From positions 1,922,001 through 1,986,000 of the forward strand of contig CM060734.1 in the NCBI GenBank assembly GCA_030704615.1: DNA of 64,000 nt, given 5' to 3'. The stretch is from Takakia lepidozioides. Lineage: Eukaryota; Streptophyta; Takakiopsida; Takakiales; Takakiaceae. The notes under the pieces are model-generated. The model worked only from the letters and a program-made list of their open reading frames with translations, did not search any database and was not told the DNA's origin. Positions 53,300 through 64,000 of the stretch are shown here, in pieces; within the stretch, counting starts at the first letter, position 1; each line of letters opens with the position of its first letter. The position numbers and the translations under genes are program-made.

Positions 53300-54335
53300 T
53301 CAGTTCCGGTGTTTGTTGTGTCTCTTGGGGATGTAGGGTGGTGGCATGCCCGTCTGCTGGTTGAGAAGTGTGTCCCAGGATGGTGATGGTCGTGGTGGCA
53401 GCTTCTTGTTCCTGTTGTCCTCATTGTCTGGTTCCTCCTGTAGCTCATCTGTGGGCCAGCTTTCATCATCTGGGTGTTCTGATACTCCGTCCATGCGTAC
53501 CATGTCGATCTTGGTGGACAAAGTTTCTCGGTAGGTTTGCAGCTTCTCCTTGGTCCAGGGCATAATGTCTTTGGTCGCCCTGCTGCCCATTAACCAGTTA
53601 ACTGCTTGCGTCCCTGTCTCTCTGAAGGGGTGGTTTTTATCCAGTACCAACGGTGAAAAGTGGTCTTTTGCCCGGCGCCATGCTTCAGCATATAGTGGTC
53701 TGTTTTTATATGTTGAAGTGCTCGAGACTCTCTCTGGTGGCTGGAATTTGGGTAATTCCCATTGAGTATCCTTGTCAATACTCTCATAACGCTGCCAGCT
53801 TCCTCTCATTGTGACGAACATCCTGTACAGGTAGCTGCCAATATAAAAGCTTGGGAAGCCCATTACCACATCCACTGCTGGGGTGGGGTTGATCTTCAAT
53901 TGCCCCACTGCCCACATGTAAGCTACCAGCTCCTTGTACTCTAGGGGAGCCTGGCGCCAGAATTCAACCAATTCTGCTCTTGACCATGTCTCCTCCCTGG
54001 CCAGTGGCCTCATCCTGTATCTCAAAGGTATGAGCGTTTGATTGAGTAAATGTAATTGACCCAATGACTTGCAGGGGGTTAAGGCCTTGAATACCTTCTA
54101 TATCATCTCTGGGATTTGGTGGGCTGGGACTATCATCATTTCAAAGTATTCCTCTGAATACTTCAGTCGCTCCCCATCCTGCTTGCATGGCATGATTTGG
54201 AAATCATCCACTGCTACTGAAGTTGATGCCACCAGAATACTTGGTAATGGTACGGGGTTTACCTCCTGAGTAGATGGCCCTGCTGTGGCCTGTACCAGTG
54301 CCTGTTGACTTTGTGGTGGTTGTGTTGTTGGTGGT
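53300..54335 (-). pseudogene. ORF G, C-terminal domain (extra 3' ORF of family E?)
   Basis: The minus-strand frame starts at the CACTA insertion with a Pro/Gln-rich linker (TPPTTQPPQSQQALVQ). It continues through a folded-looking domain (VDDFQIMPCKQDGERLKYSE, WSRAELVEFWRQAPLEYKE, VVMGFPSFYIGSYLYRMF, MRGSWQRYESIDKDTQWE) to an acidic/Pro-rich tail and a stop at 53300. One TAG interrupts at about 54098. No family is recognised. Position right before a polypurine tract and LTR places it where envelope-like or accessory ORFs of gypsy elements sit. No signal peptide or membrane segment is seen, so it is not an envelope protein. The N-terminal coiled-coil half lies across the CACTA element at 62437-63080. 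Confidence 0.55.
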
Positions 54336-54338
54336 GTT
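54336..54338. repeat. CACTA target-site duplication, left (GTT)
   Basis: GTT directly before CACTAG; partner at 62434-62436. A 3-bp duplication is the CACTA hallmark. Confidence 0.82.
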
Positions 54339-55230
54339 CACTAGAAGAAAAATGCGGAATAACCACTCTGTTAACCACCCATTTTGAGTGGTAAAAGACA
54401 CTAAACCACTCTGGCCTCAGAGTGATGAAGAACCAGTGCATTAGGACAAGTGAGTGGTAAAAGACATTACGTGGCACCGGTGGTTAAGGTGGTTCGAACC
54501 ACTCACGTCCGGGTCCACCTGTTAGCTGAGGTGTCACAGTGGTAAATTAACCACTGTGACATGTCAAATGACGTGTCACTGAGGTAAACCAACCACTTAT
54601 GACGTGTCACAGTGGTAAACTGACGTGTCATAGTGGTAAAGTAACCACTTCCGTTTTGTAGTGGAGACGTGTAAGCCGGTGGTCCGTGGATGATATTAGA
54701 GATTATGTCGACACGTGGCGACACTCTCAGCATGGACACGTGTCGTGTGTCAGTGCTACGAAATGGATGGAGTGAAAAATTCAATGACTTCCGAAACCAC
54801 TTGTTGAGGTACCACAAAATGACTCATAGAGTCATTCTATGAAAACTGAGAATATACAATATCACTCACAGAGTGGTTATGTGAGTGGATGACGTCTCTC
54901 AGTAGGTCATTGGAATGATTACCCACAGAGTGGTGTGTAAGCTATTTGAGTCATTCATGGTGTCTCTCTGAGTGGGAACTATGGATTGGAGTCATTACTA
55001 ACCTAGTGGTGTGTAAGTGATTAGGAATACCACTGGAGAATTCATACCACTAGTACAATAATATATATGTGACTACTTATACCACTATACAAGTGGTAAT
55101 GTAGGCAATTGTGTGCATTTGGCTACTCCCACAGTTTTAAATTATACCACTATTACAGTGATGTGCAAGTGATTATGAACATGACTAGAGGAACACATAC
55201 CACTAGTGTAGTGTTTAAAGAAGTACCATT
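54339..55230. repeat. CACTA left terminal and subterminal repeats
   Basis: ACCACT or AGTGGT occurs roughly every 20-60 bp, often as GTGTCACAGTGGTAAA and CCACTCTG variants. In En/Spm such subterminal motifs bind the element-encoded TNPA protein. No gene is seen. Confidence 0.85.
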
Positions 55231-55424
55231 GGGGATTCAAGCTCCACAAAATAGAATAGAATCCCAGAGAGTTAAGTGCTGGAACACAGTCAACAAAATC
55301 CAGCCCTGATAAAAGCACTAAGCCTAACTTGTACACGGCGTCTCCGCATGCATGCCAGGAACACTAAACTGCTTTCATGCCTTCTTCTCACTGTCAGCAA
55401 TGTCTATGCCCAGGCGAACAAAAT

Positions 55425-56927
55425 CTAAGCCCTCTTCATGTTCTTCTCTGGCCAAAGACAATTCAGACCAACGACATCCTCCAACATTGTTTGCGGTGGG
55501 ACCTCTTCCTCGTTAGGGTGAGGCAAGACACAATTGGCAATATAGATATCATTCACCTCAACCCGCCACAATCCCTCAGGTATAACACGGCAGTGATATG
55601 TATCTTTGTCAGGCACACCAGTGACAATTCCACTGGCAGCCCTGTGTCGTGGTAAATGAGGATCATACAGGCTGATTTTGTCCTTCAACTTAAATTGCAC
55701 ACAGCACCGACCATAAAACCCACATTAATCAACCCATGAAGACATACATGTACATTGAAAACTAGATAATGAGGACCACCCAGTATAAGCAATCACTGAA
55801 AGTGTAGAGTACTTTTGGTAGCATACGAATATCCGTCACTGTGGCAGGGGGTTGATATTTGGGGGTTGCCTTTGAAGGCGCCGCAGTTGGTGCACTGTCG
55901 GTGGCAGTATCAAGAGCGGCTTTCTCAGCCTGCAAACATCACGCCCAACACCCCTTAGCAGTTTCATTTAGCAATGCATCTACTAATAGTTTGAAGTACC
56001 CAACATGTAAATGGCCACATTGTACAGAACTGATAGCCAACAGGTGCATGCATGCTCACCTCTAGTACGAAAACTGCTGCATGGAGAGGTGCCTCCTGAA
56101 GGCCCACCTGACTCTTACTCCCGCTAGAACTTAGTGTTATGTCACCATTTGCATCAGTCAAGGACTTTGTGCCTTTGGCAGCAGTGGCTCTGGTTACACG
56201 CTCTCCTTTTCGCATATACTTCTTCTCAGCTCCCTTCACGATGGCTGGGGCAGGGTCCTCTGCTTTAGTCCCCTTCTACATGCCAACAAAACAACAAGGT
56301 ATAGTACATGAGTACGTCTTACCATACCTGATGCATAGAATTCATGGCACACACCAATAAATAGATCATTCATGAAATGTTTTCAGAGTAAAAAACAGAA
56401 AGCCCAAGGACAGGAACCAAGATAAAGTCTTTGAGGGCGTACCTCTTTCTGTGGGGAAGTTGGCTTCACATGCTGATCTGCCAACCCCCTACTGTCACCC
56501 TTACCAGCACTCTCGGTGGAGCAGACATCCTCACCAGCAGCCAATATTGTTGTCCCGCCAGCTCCACCTCCCTTCTTACGTGGCAATTTATCAGGAATTC
56601 CCTTGCGCCCCAATTTTACTTGGGTCACCACAAGGTCCTCAATGGTAGACGACTTTGGCTTTTCCCCAACCTCAAGAGGTTCTCCCTGCACCCAAGCAAA
56701 ACATACCAGAGCAGTAAACTTCAAAGTCAACTAACACTGAATGGATGACAACCACAAAAATAAGTTGGGGTGAAGGTGCACAAACCACCTTCTCCGTAGC
56801 AGTCTTGCCTCCCAAGCCTGCGTCGGAATCGCAAGGTTCAATAACAGTACATATTGGGATAGTAGTTGGAGGAGGGGCGGTTGCTGACATTCCCAACATC
56901 ATTGCCATCAATGCATCCAGTTGCAGC
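55425..56927 (-). CDS. CACTA Tnp1-like gene, five exons, start not found
   Basis: Exons 56927-56789, 56685-56443, 56275-56060, 55929-55827 and 55688-55425, with GT donors and AG acceptors at every junction; the first exon may have upstream partners. The last exon resembles the En/Spm Tnp1-like domain: LKDKISLYDPHLPRHRAASG, DTYHCRVIPEGLWRVEVNDI, ending WPEKNMKRA. Earlier exons are Lys-, Pro- and Ala-rich linkers (LGRKGIPDKLPRKKGG, KKYMRKGERVTRATAAKG) without folds. The role in this superfamily is a DNA-binding accessory transposition protein. Exon ends are predicted by eye; phases were not all checked. Confidence 0.6.
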
Positions 56928-57380
56928 CTAACACAAGCCCCTCCACCCCACAAAGTTAGCAATTATGGAAAATAAGGTCAACTGGGCAACAAGCAAGGTC
57001 GGCAGTTTGTGAACGCATACAAACCTTGGTCCAACGTGCGAAAAAAAGTTTGGCATCCAATGGCGTGAATGCATGGAATGTCATGCTCTAGCGCCCTAGC
57101 AATGTTCCACATCCATTCAGTATTAAAACCCTAACACATGTTCTAACCCATAGTCCATGGGTGAAGCCATTCATCTTTCTAACAAGGTTTCCAGGTCATT
57201 CACATTTAGGAAAGAACCTTGGTTTGATATATAACATTTACCACCATATATGCAGATTGTAAACTCATCACAAAAGCAGATTGCAGGTCTGGAGATAAAT
57301 CTCCGGAACCAGGCTCAAAGCATATCAGGTTCGAAATGAAACAATCAGCCACTCATGCCTTAAGTTCATGAAGTTCTTAC
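56928..57380. other. CACTA interior, no gene seen
   Basis: AT-rich spacer upstream of the Tnp1-like gene; could hold its 5' exons or promoter, none identified. Confidence 0.4.
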
Positions 57381-57382
57381 CT

Positions 57383-57480
57383 CGGTTGTCCCACCATTGA
57401 CTGGGGTCAGAAAAGTATTCATTCCACTGCTTCTCCTTGTCACAGCTGTTACCTGTTTCTGGATACTTCCCTGTTGTCAC
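57383..57480 (-). pseudogene. OSB-type PDF-motif exon, copy 1
   Basis: Minus strand encodes PETGNSCDKEKQWNEYFSDP then SQWWDNR, followed by a good donor (AACCGAG then GTAAG). The WxEYFxDPxxWWDNR pattern is the PDF motif of plant organellar single-stranded-DNA-binding (OSB) proteins. Captured by the CACTA element. Confidence 0.6.
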
Positions 57481-57561
57481 ATTGGCAATACCATGTCAAA
57501 GTCACTCCAAACTATCAAAGGCTCACTCAACCAGCTAACTTGCAGAATTCAACATGAAAAT

Positions 57562-59760
57562 TTAGGGCCGATTATGATAAGATGGAAAAACAGGGTGAAA
57601 TGTGTTGAAGAAGGTGCCTTCATTACCAGTGCCTGAGTTTATCATTGTGCCACTGCTGCTGCGGCTTCTAGTTGAGCAGTCACCATCTACCCATGCAAGT
57701 TTCTTGTAGCTATTGATCCATCTGGTACATTTCCAGCTTTGGTGATGCAACCATGCACCTCCGATGCCCTTTTCCAGGTCGCTGCCAGGCATGCACACGC
57801 ACTGCAAACGCACACAAACATGATGTGGTTGAACTTCGCCCCTTCCCCCATCATTTGCTTTCAGGTCTCCAAAGCCCCATACATCGCCCCTGCTTTGCAC
57901 ACCCTGCAAACATCACATTCCACAACACCACATCTCATTCAGCCATAGTGTTGAACACTCCCTTGGCATCCTCAATGCTACCATATTTGGCATACATGGC
58001 CACCAGAGCAGTGTTGAGGATGACATCTGGAACAATTGCAGATTTGATCATGTCACCAGGGATCTCTTTGCCCTTTTCTAGGGCTGCCAGACACACTGCA
58101 AACACACACAAACCTTATGTCGGCGGGCTTCACCCCTTCCCCCATCATTTGCTCATAGGTTGGAGCCTCCATCCCGCACCCCTGCTGTGCATACCCCACA
58201 AGCATCGCACTCCACGACACCACATCTCGTTCAGCCATAGTGTTGAACACTCCCTTGGCATCCTCGATGCACCCACATTTGGCATACATGTCCACCAGGG
58301 CAGGGGCAGTGTTCAGAATGAAATCTGGTAATCTGACAAACATTCTCCTTTTAGAATTGTTCCAGCAAATGCCCCAACCCTACTGACTTAGAGGCTGTAG
58401 TGTCCAAAGCCATGTCCGTTTCCAGAAAATTGTTTGATGAAAATGAAGTTAGGCAGAAAACTTCCCTGGACTTGTTTCCAGTCTGTGACATGGGGGAGGA
58501 CATTATGGATGACCTCAAGGGTCTACCCACTCTCGGCACCAGACTGAAATTTAAACTAAGGGCAGGAATCCTACCTTTGAATAGCAAACAGAAGCAGAGA
58601 GGAAATGGAGAGTGCAATTGCACCCAACTCAACTTATCACACTAGTTCCTATGGTCAATTGCATCTGCTACACTCTGTAATCTGACAGGCATTCACCTTT
58701 TTTCCCTAGTTGTCCCACCAGTTACTGGGGTCAGAAAAGTATTCATCCCACAACTTCTTCTCATATCTGTTACCTGTTTTTGGATACTTGGGGACGACTC
58801 TAATAGCACGGGAATTCAGGGTGAAATATGTTGAAGAAGGTACCTTCATTAGCAGTGGGCCTTGTTCTATCAATTGCGCTGCTGCCATTGCTGTTTCCAG
58901 TCGACCATCGACCCACTCGTAGCCGTTGTGCTATTGAAGAAGGTGCCCTCCCTTCCCCCATCATTTGCTCATAGCTCTCCAAAGCCTCCATCCCACGTCC
59001 CTGCCGTGCATACCATGCAAGCATCGCACTCCACGACACCACATCTCGTTTAGCCATAGTGTCAAACACTCCCTTCGCATCCTAGATGCACCCACATTTT
59101 GCAAACATGTTCACCAGGGTTTTGTTCATAATGACATCTGGTACAATAATAACTCTGAAGATGTCGCCATGCACCTCTTTCCCCTAAGCTGCCAGGGCAG
59201 TGTTCAGATTGACATTTGGCACAATTCCAGCTTTGATGATATCCCCATGCACCTCTTGCCCTTCTCCAGGGCGGCTGTCAGGCTTGCACAAGCATTGCAA
59301 ATGCACACAAACATGATGTGCTTCCCCCATCATCTGCTCATAGCTCTCCAAAGCCTCCATCCCACGTCCCTACCGTGCATACCTTGCAAGCATCGCACTC
59401 CATGACACCACATCTCATTCAGCCATAGTGTCAAACACTCCCTTTGCATCCTAGATGCACCCACATTTTGCAAACATGTTCACCAGGGTATTGTTCAGAA
59501 TGACATCTGATACAATTCCAGCTCTGAAGATGACGCCATGGACCTCTTTCCCCTTTTCTAAAGCTGCCAGGGCAGTGTTCAGATTGATATTTGGCACAAT
59601 TCCAGCTTTGATGATATCCCCATGCACCTCTTGCCCTTCTCCAGGGCTGCTAGGCTTGCACAAGCATTGCAAATGCACACAAACACGATGTGCTTCCCCC
59701 ATCATTTGCTCATAGGTCTCCAAAGCCTCCATCTCACGTCCCTATCGTGCATACCCTGGA
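57562..59760 (-). pseudogene. Array of captured PPR gene fragments
   Basis: The minus strand shows at least five decayed copies of a PLS-type pentatricopeptide segment: LVAMYAKYGSIEDAKGVFN near 57970, LVDMYAKCGCIEDAKGVFN near 58290, RDVVSWSAMLVGYAQQG near 58200, RDVVSWSAMLAWYARQGRGM near 59020, and LVNMFAKCGCI near 59470. Each is followed by EALE(S/T)YEQMMGE. Stops and frameshifts interrupt all of them (for example CGA to TGA in MAE*DVV). PPR proteins bind organellar RNA; here they are passengers duplicated in tandem within the transposon. Confidence 0.8.
58709..58800 (-). pseudogene. OSB-type PDF-motif exon, copy 2
   Basis: Encodes YPKTGNRYEKKLWDEYFSDP and SNWWDN, then a stop where copy 1 has the Arg codon and splice donor. 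About 80% similar to copy 1 by eye, in the same position relative to a PPR fragment, so the PPR-OSB block was duplicated as a unit. Confidence 0.6.
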
Positions 59761-59789
59761 CCAAACTGACTCTCCCAAGAACCTTGTAA

Positions 59790-60460
59790 ACATCAGCGAG
59801 GACTTAAGTGCACATCAGCGATAGGGCTTAGTGGGGCTTAGTGCTTCAGGGAAAAAAAAAACATCGCATTGGTCCATGAGAACCACCATGGTGCAGCTAA
59901 GCGAGCAGAGATTGAAACATGACCTGTTAAGACCAAGCTGACTCTCCCAAGAACCTTGTAAACATCAGGAAGAATACCAAATCATGGTACTAACAGGAGC
60001 CAAAAGCCCACATTTGCAGGATGGACAAACTTCTTCACATCCTACATTAAGAAAAAGCCACACCTTGCGACTGCGATTGTCCCACCGTCATGAAGGATCT
60101 GTAAAAAACTCATGCGAGCTCTGCTCCGTGCTGCAAATTCAGGGCCGAGTCTGATGAGAGGGCAAAACAGGCTGAAATAGGTTGAAGAAGAAGGTGCCCT
60201 AACCACATTGTCGTCAACCTTGTGTCATGACCCATGGAGGATTTGACAGACCATGAACCCAAACGGACCTCTTGTGTGTGCTGCTTGTGTCTGTAGTCAG
60301 GTAATGTTGGATTGTCCATGAGAACCACCACGGTGCAGCTGAGCGAGCAGAGATTGAAACGCGACCTGCTAAGACCAACCTGCACGAGGACTTAGATGCA
60401 CAGCAACGATAGGGCTAAGTGGGGCTTAGTGGGTTCGTGCATGAGGGGAAAAAAAACATC
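59790..60460. repeat. Direct repeat pair flanking the third PDF copy
   Basis: GAGGACTTA(A/G)(G/A)TGCACA with AGCGATAGGGCTTAGTGGGG and the block CATGAGAACCACCA(T/C)GGTGCAGCT recur at 59797-59960 and 60310-60440 in permuted order, indicating a duplicated segment of roughly 500 bp. Confidence 0.6.
60065..60125 (-). pseudogene. OSB-type PDF-motif exon, copy 3 (decayed)
   Basis: Minus strand HEFFTDPS, TGA, RWDNRSRK: a third PDF-like motif with TGA in place of the first Trp codon. Confidence 0.45.
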
Positions 60461-60904
60461 TCGAGGAGTTTGAACTCGCGACCCCGCGACACACAGAAAG
60501 AGCCCTTACCAGTACGCTACATGCGCACATTTGAAATTCCCCCCCAAAAGTATGTATATATTGTACATACGTGATGGGCAACTTCTTAAGTTTTTTAACC
60601 TTTTCACAAACCCTATAAGCAATTTTATTTTATTTTATTTATTTTAATAAAATTTAAAGGAAACCTCAGGCCCTTGAGGAGGGGGAAAAATTAACTCCAT
60701 TTCATTTATGGGCCATAAGACCTACAGGAGGATCAACACCCAGACATACCGTCGTCAGAAACAATCCCACACATGGGGTAATACATCGGGTTTGAACCCT
60801 GAACCACCAGGGCGACACACTCTGCATTTACCAGCCGATGTGTTTTTTTTTAATCTTTTGCACTTTGATTTTTTTTTTTAAATTCATTTTAGTGGTTACA
60901 AGTG
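60461..60904. other. CACTA interior, AT-rich, no gene
   Basis: Homopolymer-rich. Two tRNA-like B-box resemblances (TTTGAACTCGCGACC, GGTTTGAACCCTGAACC) are not supported by a cloverleaf. Confidence 0.4.
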
Positions 60905-61270
60905 AGTACATAGATGTATTCCATGGAGATAAACAAAACTGTTCATCTGGTGTCTTCACGGTGGATGTATCCCATGGAGTGTTACATGAAAGATCTTAAG
61001 GGATACATTAGGAATTACGCAAAGCCAGAAGGGAGTACGACGCAGGGTATGTTCTGGATGAGGCCATGGGGTTCAGGACTGAGTATATGCAATCATTTGA
61101 TGCAACTCAACGGCGGACTTGGGATGCAAATGCGGAGGAAGGGGTTGAGGATGAGGTCTTCGAAGGTGTCGGCAAAAAGCGGGACATGACTGGAGCTGGG
61201 AGAGATGCAGCACAAATTTTGTATGTGCTGAACAATACCAATGTCATGGCTCCTTGGGTGCAATGAGTAC
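60905..61270 (+). pseudogene. CACTA TNP2-like transposase C-terminal remnant
   Basis: Plus strand: TVHLVSSRWMYPMECYMKDL and KGYIRNYAKPEGS, then one frame change near 61040 into YVLDEAMGFRTEYMQSFD and DANAEEGVEDEVFEG. The block (V)(S/R)SRWMYP(M/I)E(R/C)YMxxLKxYxRNxAxPEGS is characteristic of the DUF4218 part of TNP2-like CACTA transposases. The catalytic N-terminal part is absent. Opposite strand to the Tnp1-like gene, which is unusual for this superfamily and suggests rearrangement. Confidence 0.75.
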
Positions 61271-61849
61271 TTCTTTTCATTGCACCTTATTCATATCAAG
61301 TTCAATTTCAATTCTGACTGTCACCAGTGTAATCAAACCACCCACAAAGTCACAAATGTCAGTGGTTCATCCTGATTATAACCAATGCTGTAGTAACAGA
61401 ATGTCTGAGTGAGTGACTTGTTGGAAGAGCATGTTCTTTTACAAGTCATTCTGCTCACTCCTCCAGTGGTTTGAAACAGTGGTTTTCAAAGTATCATTCA
61501 TGCTAGGTATTTTTTGCTAAGTAATGCAATACTTCATTGCTAACATGTATCATTCTTGTTGCCATTTTGTGACAAAAAGTATGCAACAGAGAAGGCACAG
61601 TCACAACAGACAGAGAGGCATGTGGTGATGAGTGGCGTGCCAATCGACATCTACCTTATCAGATCAGCCAATACCTAGGTCATTAGATGGTCCCACGGCT
61701 CTAAATAAAGAAGCCCTGGCTATGTTGGCTACCATTCAAGCGGCATTTGTGCAACCAACCGCTATTCCAGTTGAGCAAAGTGATTTAGAGGGTGACGAAT
61801 ATGTTTCAGATTCAGAATAAAGTTTATTGTTGGACAAAGCTGCAACTCC
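61271..61849 (+). other. Region after the TNP2 remnant, short ORF 61632-61820
   Basis: A 62-codon open frame ending in an acidic tail (EQSDLEGDEYVSDSE) could be the last exon of the old transposase gene, but no motif proves it. Otherwise AT-rich. Confidence 0.35.
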
Positions 61850-62433
61850 AAGCTGCACAAACCACTTAATGTATCACCCAAAAAGTGGTACCAATCACTG
61901 TTGTGTAGGCAACCACTCATGAGCAACCACTAGCATAGTGGTTCCAATTACTGCAGTATCTTTCACCACCCACTCTCCACCACTGTCAAAGTGGTACAAA
62001 TCAATGAGGTGTCTTTAACCACTCAAGATCAACGTGCACTGTCCCTGGCCGCGTGGAATATTATATTTATAAATTAAAATATATTTTCAAATCATAAATC
62101 ACAAATATTATTTGAATTATTACACGTGGAGTAGTAAGTGGTTTCAACCACTTCCCATCACTGAGGTGTCTATAACCACTCACAATGTACCACTGCACTC
62201 GTCCACGTGGAATATTATATTATATTAATTAAAATGTATTACCAAATAAATTATAATAAACTATTACACGTGGACTACCGAGTGGTTGAAACCACTTCCA
62301 ACCACTGTTTGTGATGCCACCGTGGCATTTCATTGGGATTAACCATTGACAAGTGGTTACTAGTGGTTTATAGAGTGGAAAAAGACAGTATTGGTTAAAG
62401 GGCCAGTGGTTATTCCACGTTTTTCTTCTAGTG
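61850..62433. repeat. CACTA right subterminal and terminal repeats
   Basis: ACCACT/AGTGGT motifs at high density, mirrored from the left end, plus a duplicated block GTCCACGTGGAATATTATAT / GCCGCGTGGAATATTATAT. Ends ...TTTTTCTTCTAGTG. Confidence 0.85.
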
Positions 62434-62436
62434 GTT
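62434..62436. repeat. CACTA target-site duplication, right (GTT)
   Basis: GTT directly after the terminal CTAGTG. Confidence 0.82.
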
Positions 62437-63080
62437 TGTGCTAGTGTTGTTGTTGTTGATTGTATTGGTGCTTCTTGTTCATGGTCTTGCTCCCACCAAT
62501 TTCGCCAATTGACATTTCATTTGTCTTACTATTACCTTGTTGAGTTTCTTCATTTCCAGATCACTCCCTTCACTCAATCATGATTGGGCCAAGGCTGCGT
62601 CTGCTGCGTCCAACGCTGCTTGCAGTGTTAGCTTCTCCAGCTGCTGCTTCCATTCTTGTTCATTGTTTATGTCAATTTCTCTTTCTGTGGTGGCTGTGAA
62701 CAGCCTACTTTCCGCATTTTCCCTTTCTCTCAGCAGTATGGTATTGCATGATAGCCACTTAGCAGCCTTCAACTGCCCCTTGAGTGTCTCTACCTGCCTT
62801 TTGAGTGTCTCCACCTGCCCCTTGAGTGTCTCCACCTCTGTCTCCGTGTTTCAAGATCGTTCTCTTTCTGCATCGAGGTCGGCTTGGACATGGTGTGTTT
62901 CGTCCCTCTGCTTTTGCCACTTCTGTTCCCACTCGTCTCGGTGTTCTATCGAGGTGTTGTACTGGCGAAGCAAAGTAGTTTGTTGATCCTCTAATGCCGC
63001 AATTGTGACCTCGTGGTTACAACCTGTTCGTGCTGCTGCCAATTCCCTCTGGTGTTTTTCTTTGAGGTGGTCCGGGGTTT
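62437..63080 (-). pseudogene. ORF G, N-terminal coiled-coil part
   Basis: Minus strand encodes long heptad-rich helices: VTIAALEDQQTTLLRQYNTS, EWEQKWQKQRDETHHVQADL, a triplicated VETLKGQ/VETLKRQ/VETLKGQ run, and QEWKQQLEKLTLQAALDAAD. Two in-frame TGA codons (about 62849 and 62578) and a frame change break it before an Asn/Thr-rich linker at the CACTA junction. With 53300-54335 it would form a protein of about 600 residues with a coiled-coil head. Oligomerisation is likely; function unknown. Confidence 0.55.
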
Positions 63081-64000
63081 GCTATTCTATCAGCTATCAG
63101 CCATCAGTCATCAGCCATCAGTGTGACGTGGATGCGCAAACGGCGGCCACATGGCAATATAATTTTTTTTTCTCGGGCTGCCCGTAATTGTATGCTTGGA
63201 TTTGTGAGAAACAATAATGAAAAATGACACGGGATTGTACTGACATGCCACCTTTGGCTGCCGAAGGTGGAGGCTGAGCGGGAGAACATAAAGGTAAAAA
63301 CGAAATAAATGGATGTTAAAATAAAAATAAAACCAACATTGTACTGACATGCACCTTTGGCTGACGAAGGTGGAGGTTGAGCGGGAGAACATAAAGGTAA
63401 AAACGAAATAAATGGATGTTGGGGAAAAAAAAACCAACATGAGATATGAACTTCTAACGTGGAAGAATTATGCACGAACATGGAAGAATTCTACATGTTT
63501 TTTAGCCGTTTTAATCTCTAGCTTGGATTATCGTATGCTACGGAAATGTCCAATGATGCTGGTGAAAAATATATATATTTGTTGGACCTAAGTTGAACGA
63601 AGGTAGCTCTTCTGTCCTTGTATAAGGTATTTTTTCGCTTTTTTGAATGTGATCTGTTAGTCAATTTCAAACTCTAAAATTTATTTATTTCCGGGCAGGT
63701 TCGTTGGGCAGATTGAAATGTTCTTGTTCACCTTCGTTAACCTTCGTCACTGATGGAATTGCGTTGGTAATTGACAGAATAGGAGCTCTCGGGTGGTCCA
63801 TGATCATGGTAAGGTTCTCCGGACTTATGTAATCCTTGGCTCTGTCCATGTAGGCTGTTACTTGGCCCAACGCTTGTACTACCTGCAGAATTGCATTCGG
63901 TGGTGCTTCCTCCAAACCCGTGTCCCATGCTGTTATATCTAGGACCTGCTATGAGAATAATAATTCCAAATTACATTGTCTTGCTGCTGCTGACCTTGTA
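63081..64000. other. Right end of window: tandem duplication and a short minus-strand frame
   Basis: 63238-63340 and 63341-63440 are tandem copies of a ~105-bp unit (GTACTGACATGC(C)ACCTTTGGC ... AAATAAATGGATGTT). A minus-strand frame 63915-63685 (LQVVQALGQVTAYMDRAKDY) looks protein-like but has no recognised motif and could be a further upstream part of ORF G. Nothing else is supported. Confidence 0.45.

Larger units (their letters stand above)
54339..62433. mobile_element. CACTA (En/Spm-type) transposon, 8.1 kb, with captured gene fragments
   Basis: Terminal inverted repeats begin CACTAGAAGAAAAA and agree at 27 of 29 positions. The 3-bp duplication GTT flanks them. Subterminal regions are packed with ACCACT/AGTGGT repeats. 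The interior carries a multi-exon Tnp1-like gene (minus strand), amplified PPR and OSB-type fragments, and a C-terminal TNP2-like transposase remnant (plus strand). Lack of an intact transposase core makes it non-autonomous. It interrupts ORF G. Confidence 0.92.

Noticed and set aside
60462-60830. Possible tRNA genes or tRNA-derived SINE
   Set aside because: B-box-like TTTGAACTCGCGACC and GGTTTGAACCCTG occur, but no A box or cloverleaf could be built around either.
62537-62986. Plus-strand Ser/Cys-rich ORF
   Set aside because: It is antisense to the coiled-coil ORF G, whose heptad pattern and repeated VETLKGQ units are clearly the coding sense.

Overview
The window is repeat-dense nuclear DNA from a streptophyte, most likely a charophyte green alga such as Chara (inference). 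Reasons: a primer-binding site of the plant initiator-methionine type, Ty3/gypsy chromoviruses, a Mutator-like and a CACTA transposon, plant-type PPR and OSB gene fragments, GT-AG introns, and a gypsy element carrying a cytosine-5 DNA methyltransferase, an association reported from charophytes. No bacterial-style gene organisation, rRNA, tRNA or CRISPR was seen.

Layout. 1-2379: no gene recognised. 2389-7950: complete Mutator-like element (9-bp target duplication, terminal inverted repeats) with a transposase broken by two in-frame TAG codons and two divergent paralogous ORFs of unknown function. 8335-10057: the best host-gene candidate, a four-exon zinc-finger gene with an acidic tail and one in-frame TAG. 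10424-31860: a nest. A LINE (minus strand) is split into a reverse-transcriptase part (11055-12159) and an endonuclease part (29487-31860) by chromovirus A (12160-29481, target duplication GGCGG). A's 3' untranslated region in turn holds element B (18370-28818, 4-bp duplication). An 11.6-kb inversion (about 17366-28981) later flipped B together with A's 3' end.

31860-36455: tandem repeats, a chromovirus fragment (D), a 1.1-kb LTR (F) and a palindrome array. 36456-53254: a second nest. Gypsy family E (gag plus LTR) is split by a second copy of B (B', 36879-51371, 4-bp duplication), which itself contains chromovirus C (42866-47476) behind a 500-N assembly gap. 53300-64000: a coiled-coil ORF (G) that ends just before the E LTR, split by an 8.1-kb CACTA transposon (54339-62433, duplication GTT) loaded with PPR and OSB gene fragments.

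The most interesting system is element B/B'. On one minus-strand reading path it encodes Gag with zinc knuckles, an aspartic protease fused to a DNMT3/DRM-like methyltransferase, then reverse transcriptase, RNase H and an integrase ending in a canonical PHD finger. Protease-methyltransferase and polymerase are separated by a TAG followed by CAA-CCA, the leaky CAR-YYA readthrough context, kept in both copies. The element thus couples a DNA-methylation writer, a possible chromatin reader for integration and a likely translational switch setting their ratio.
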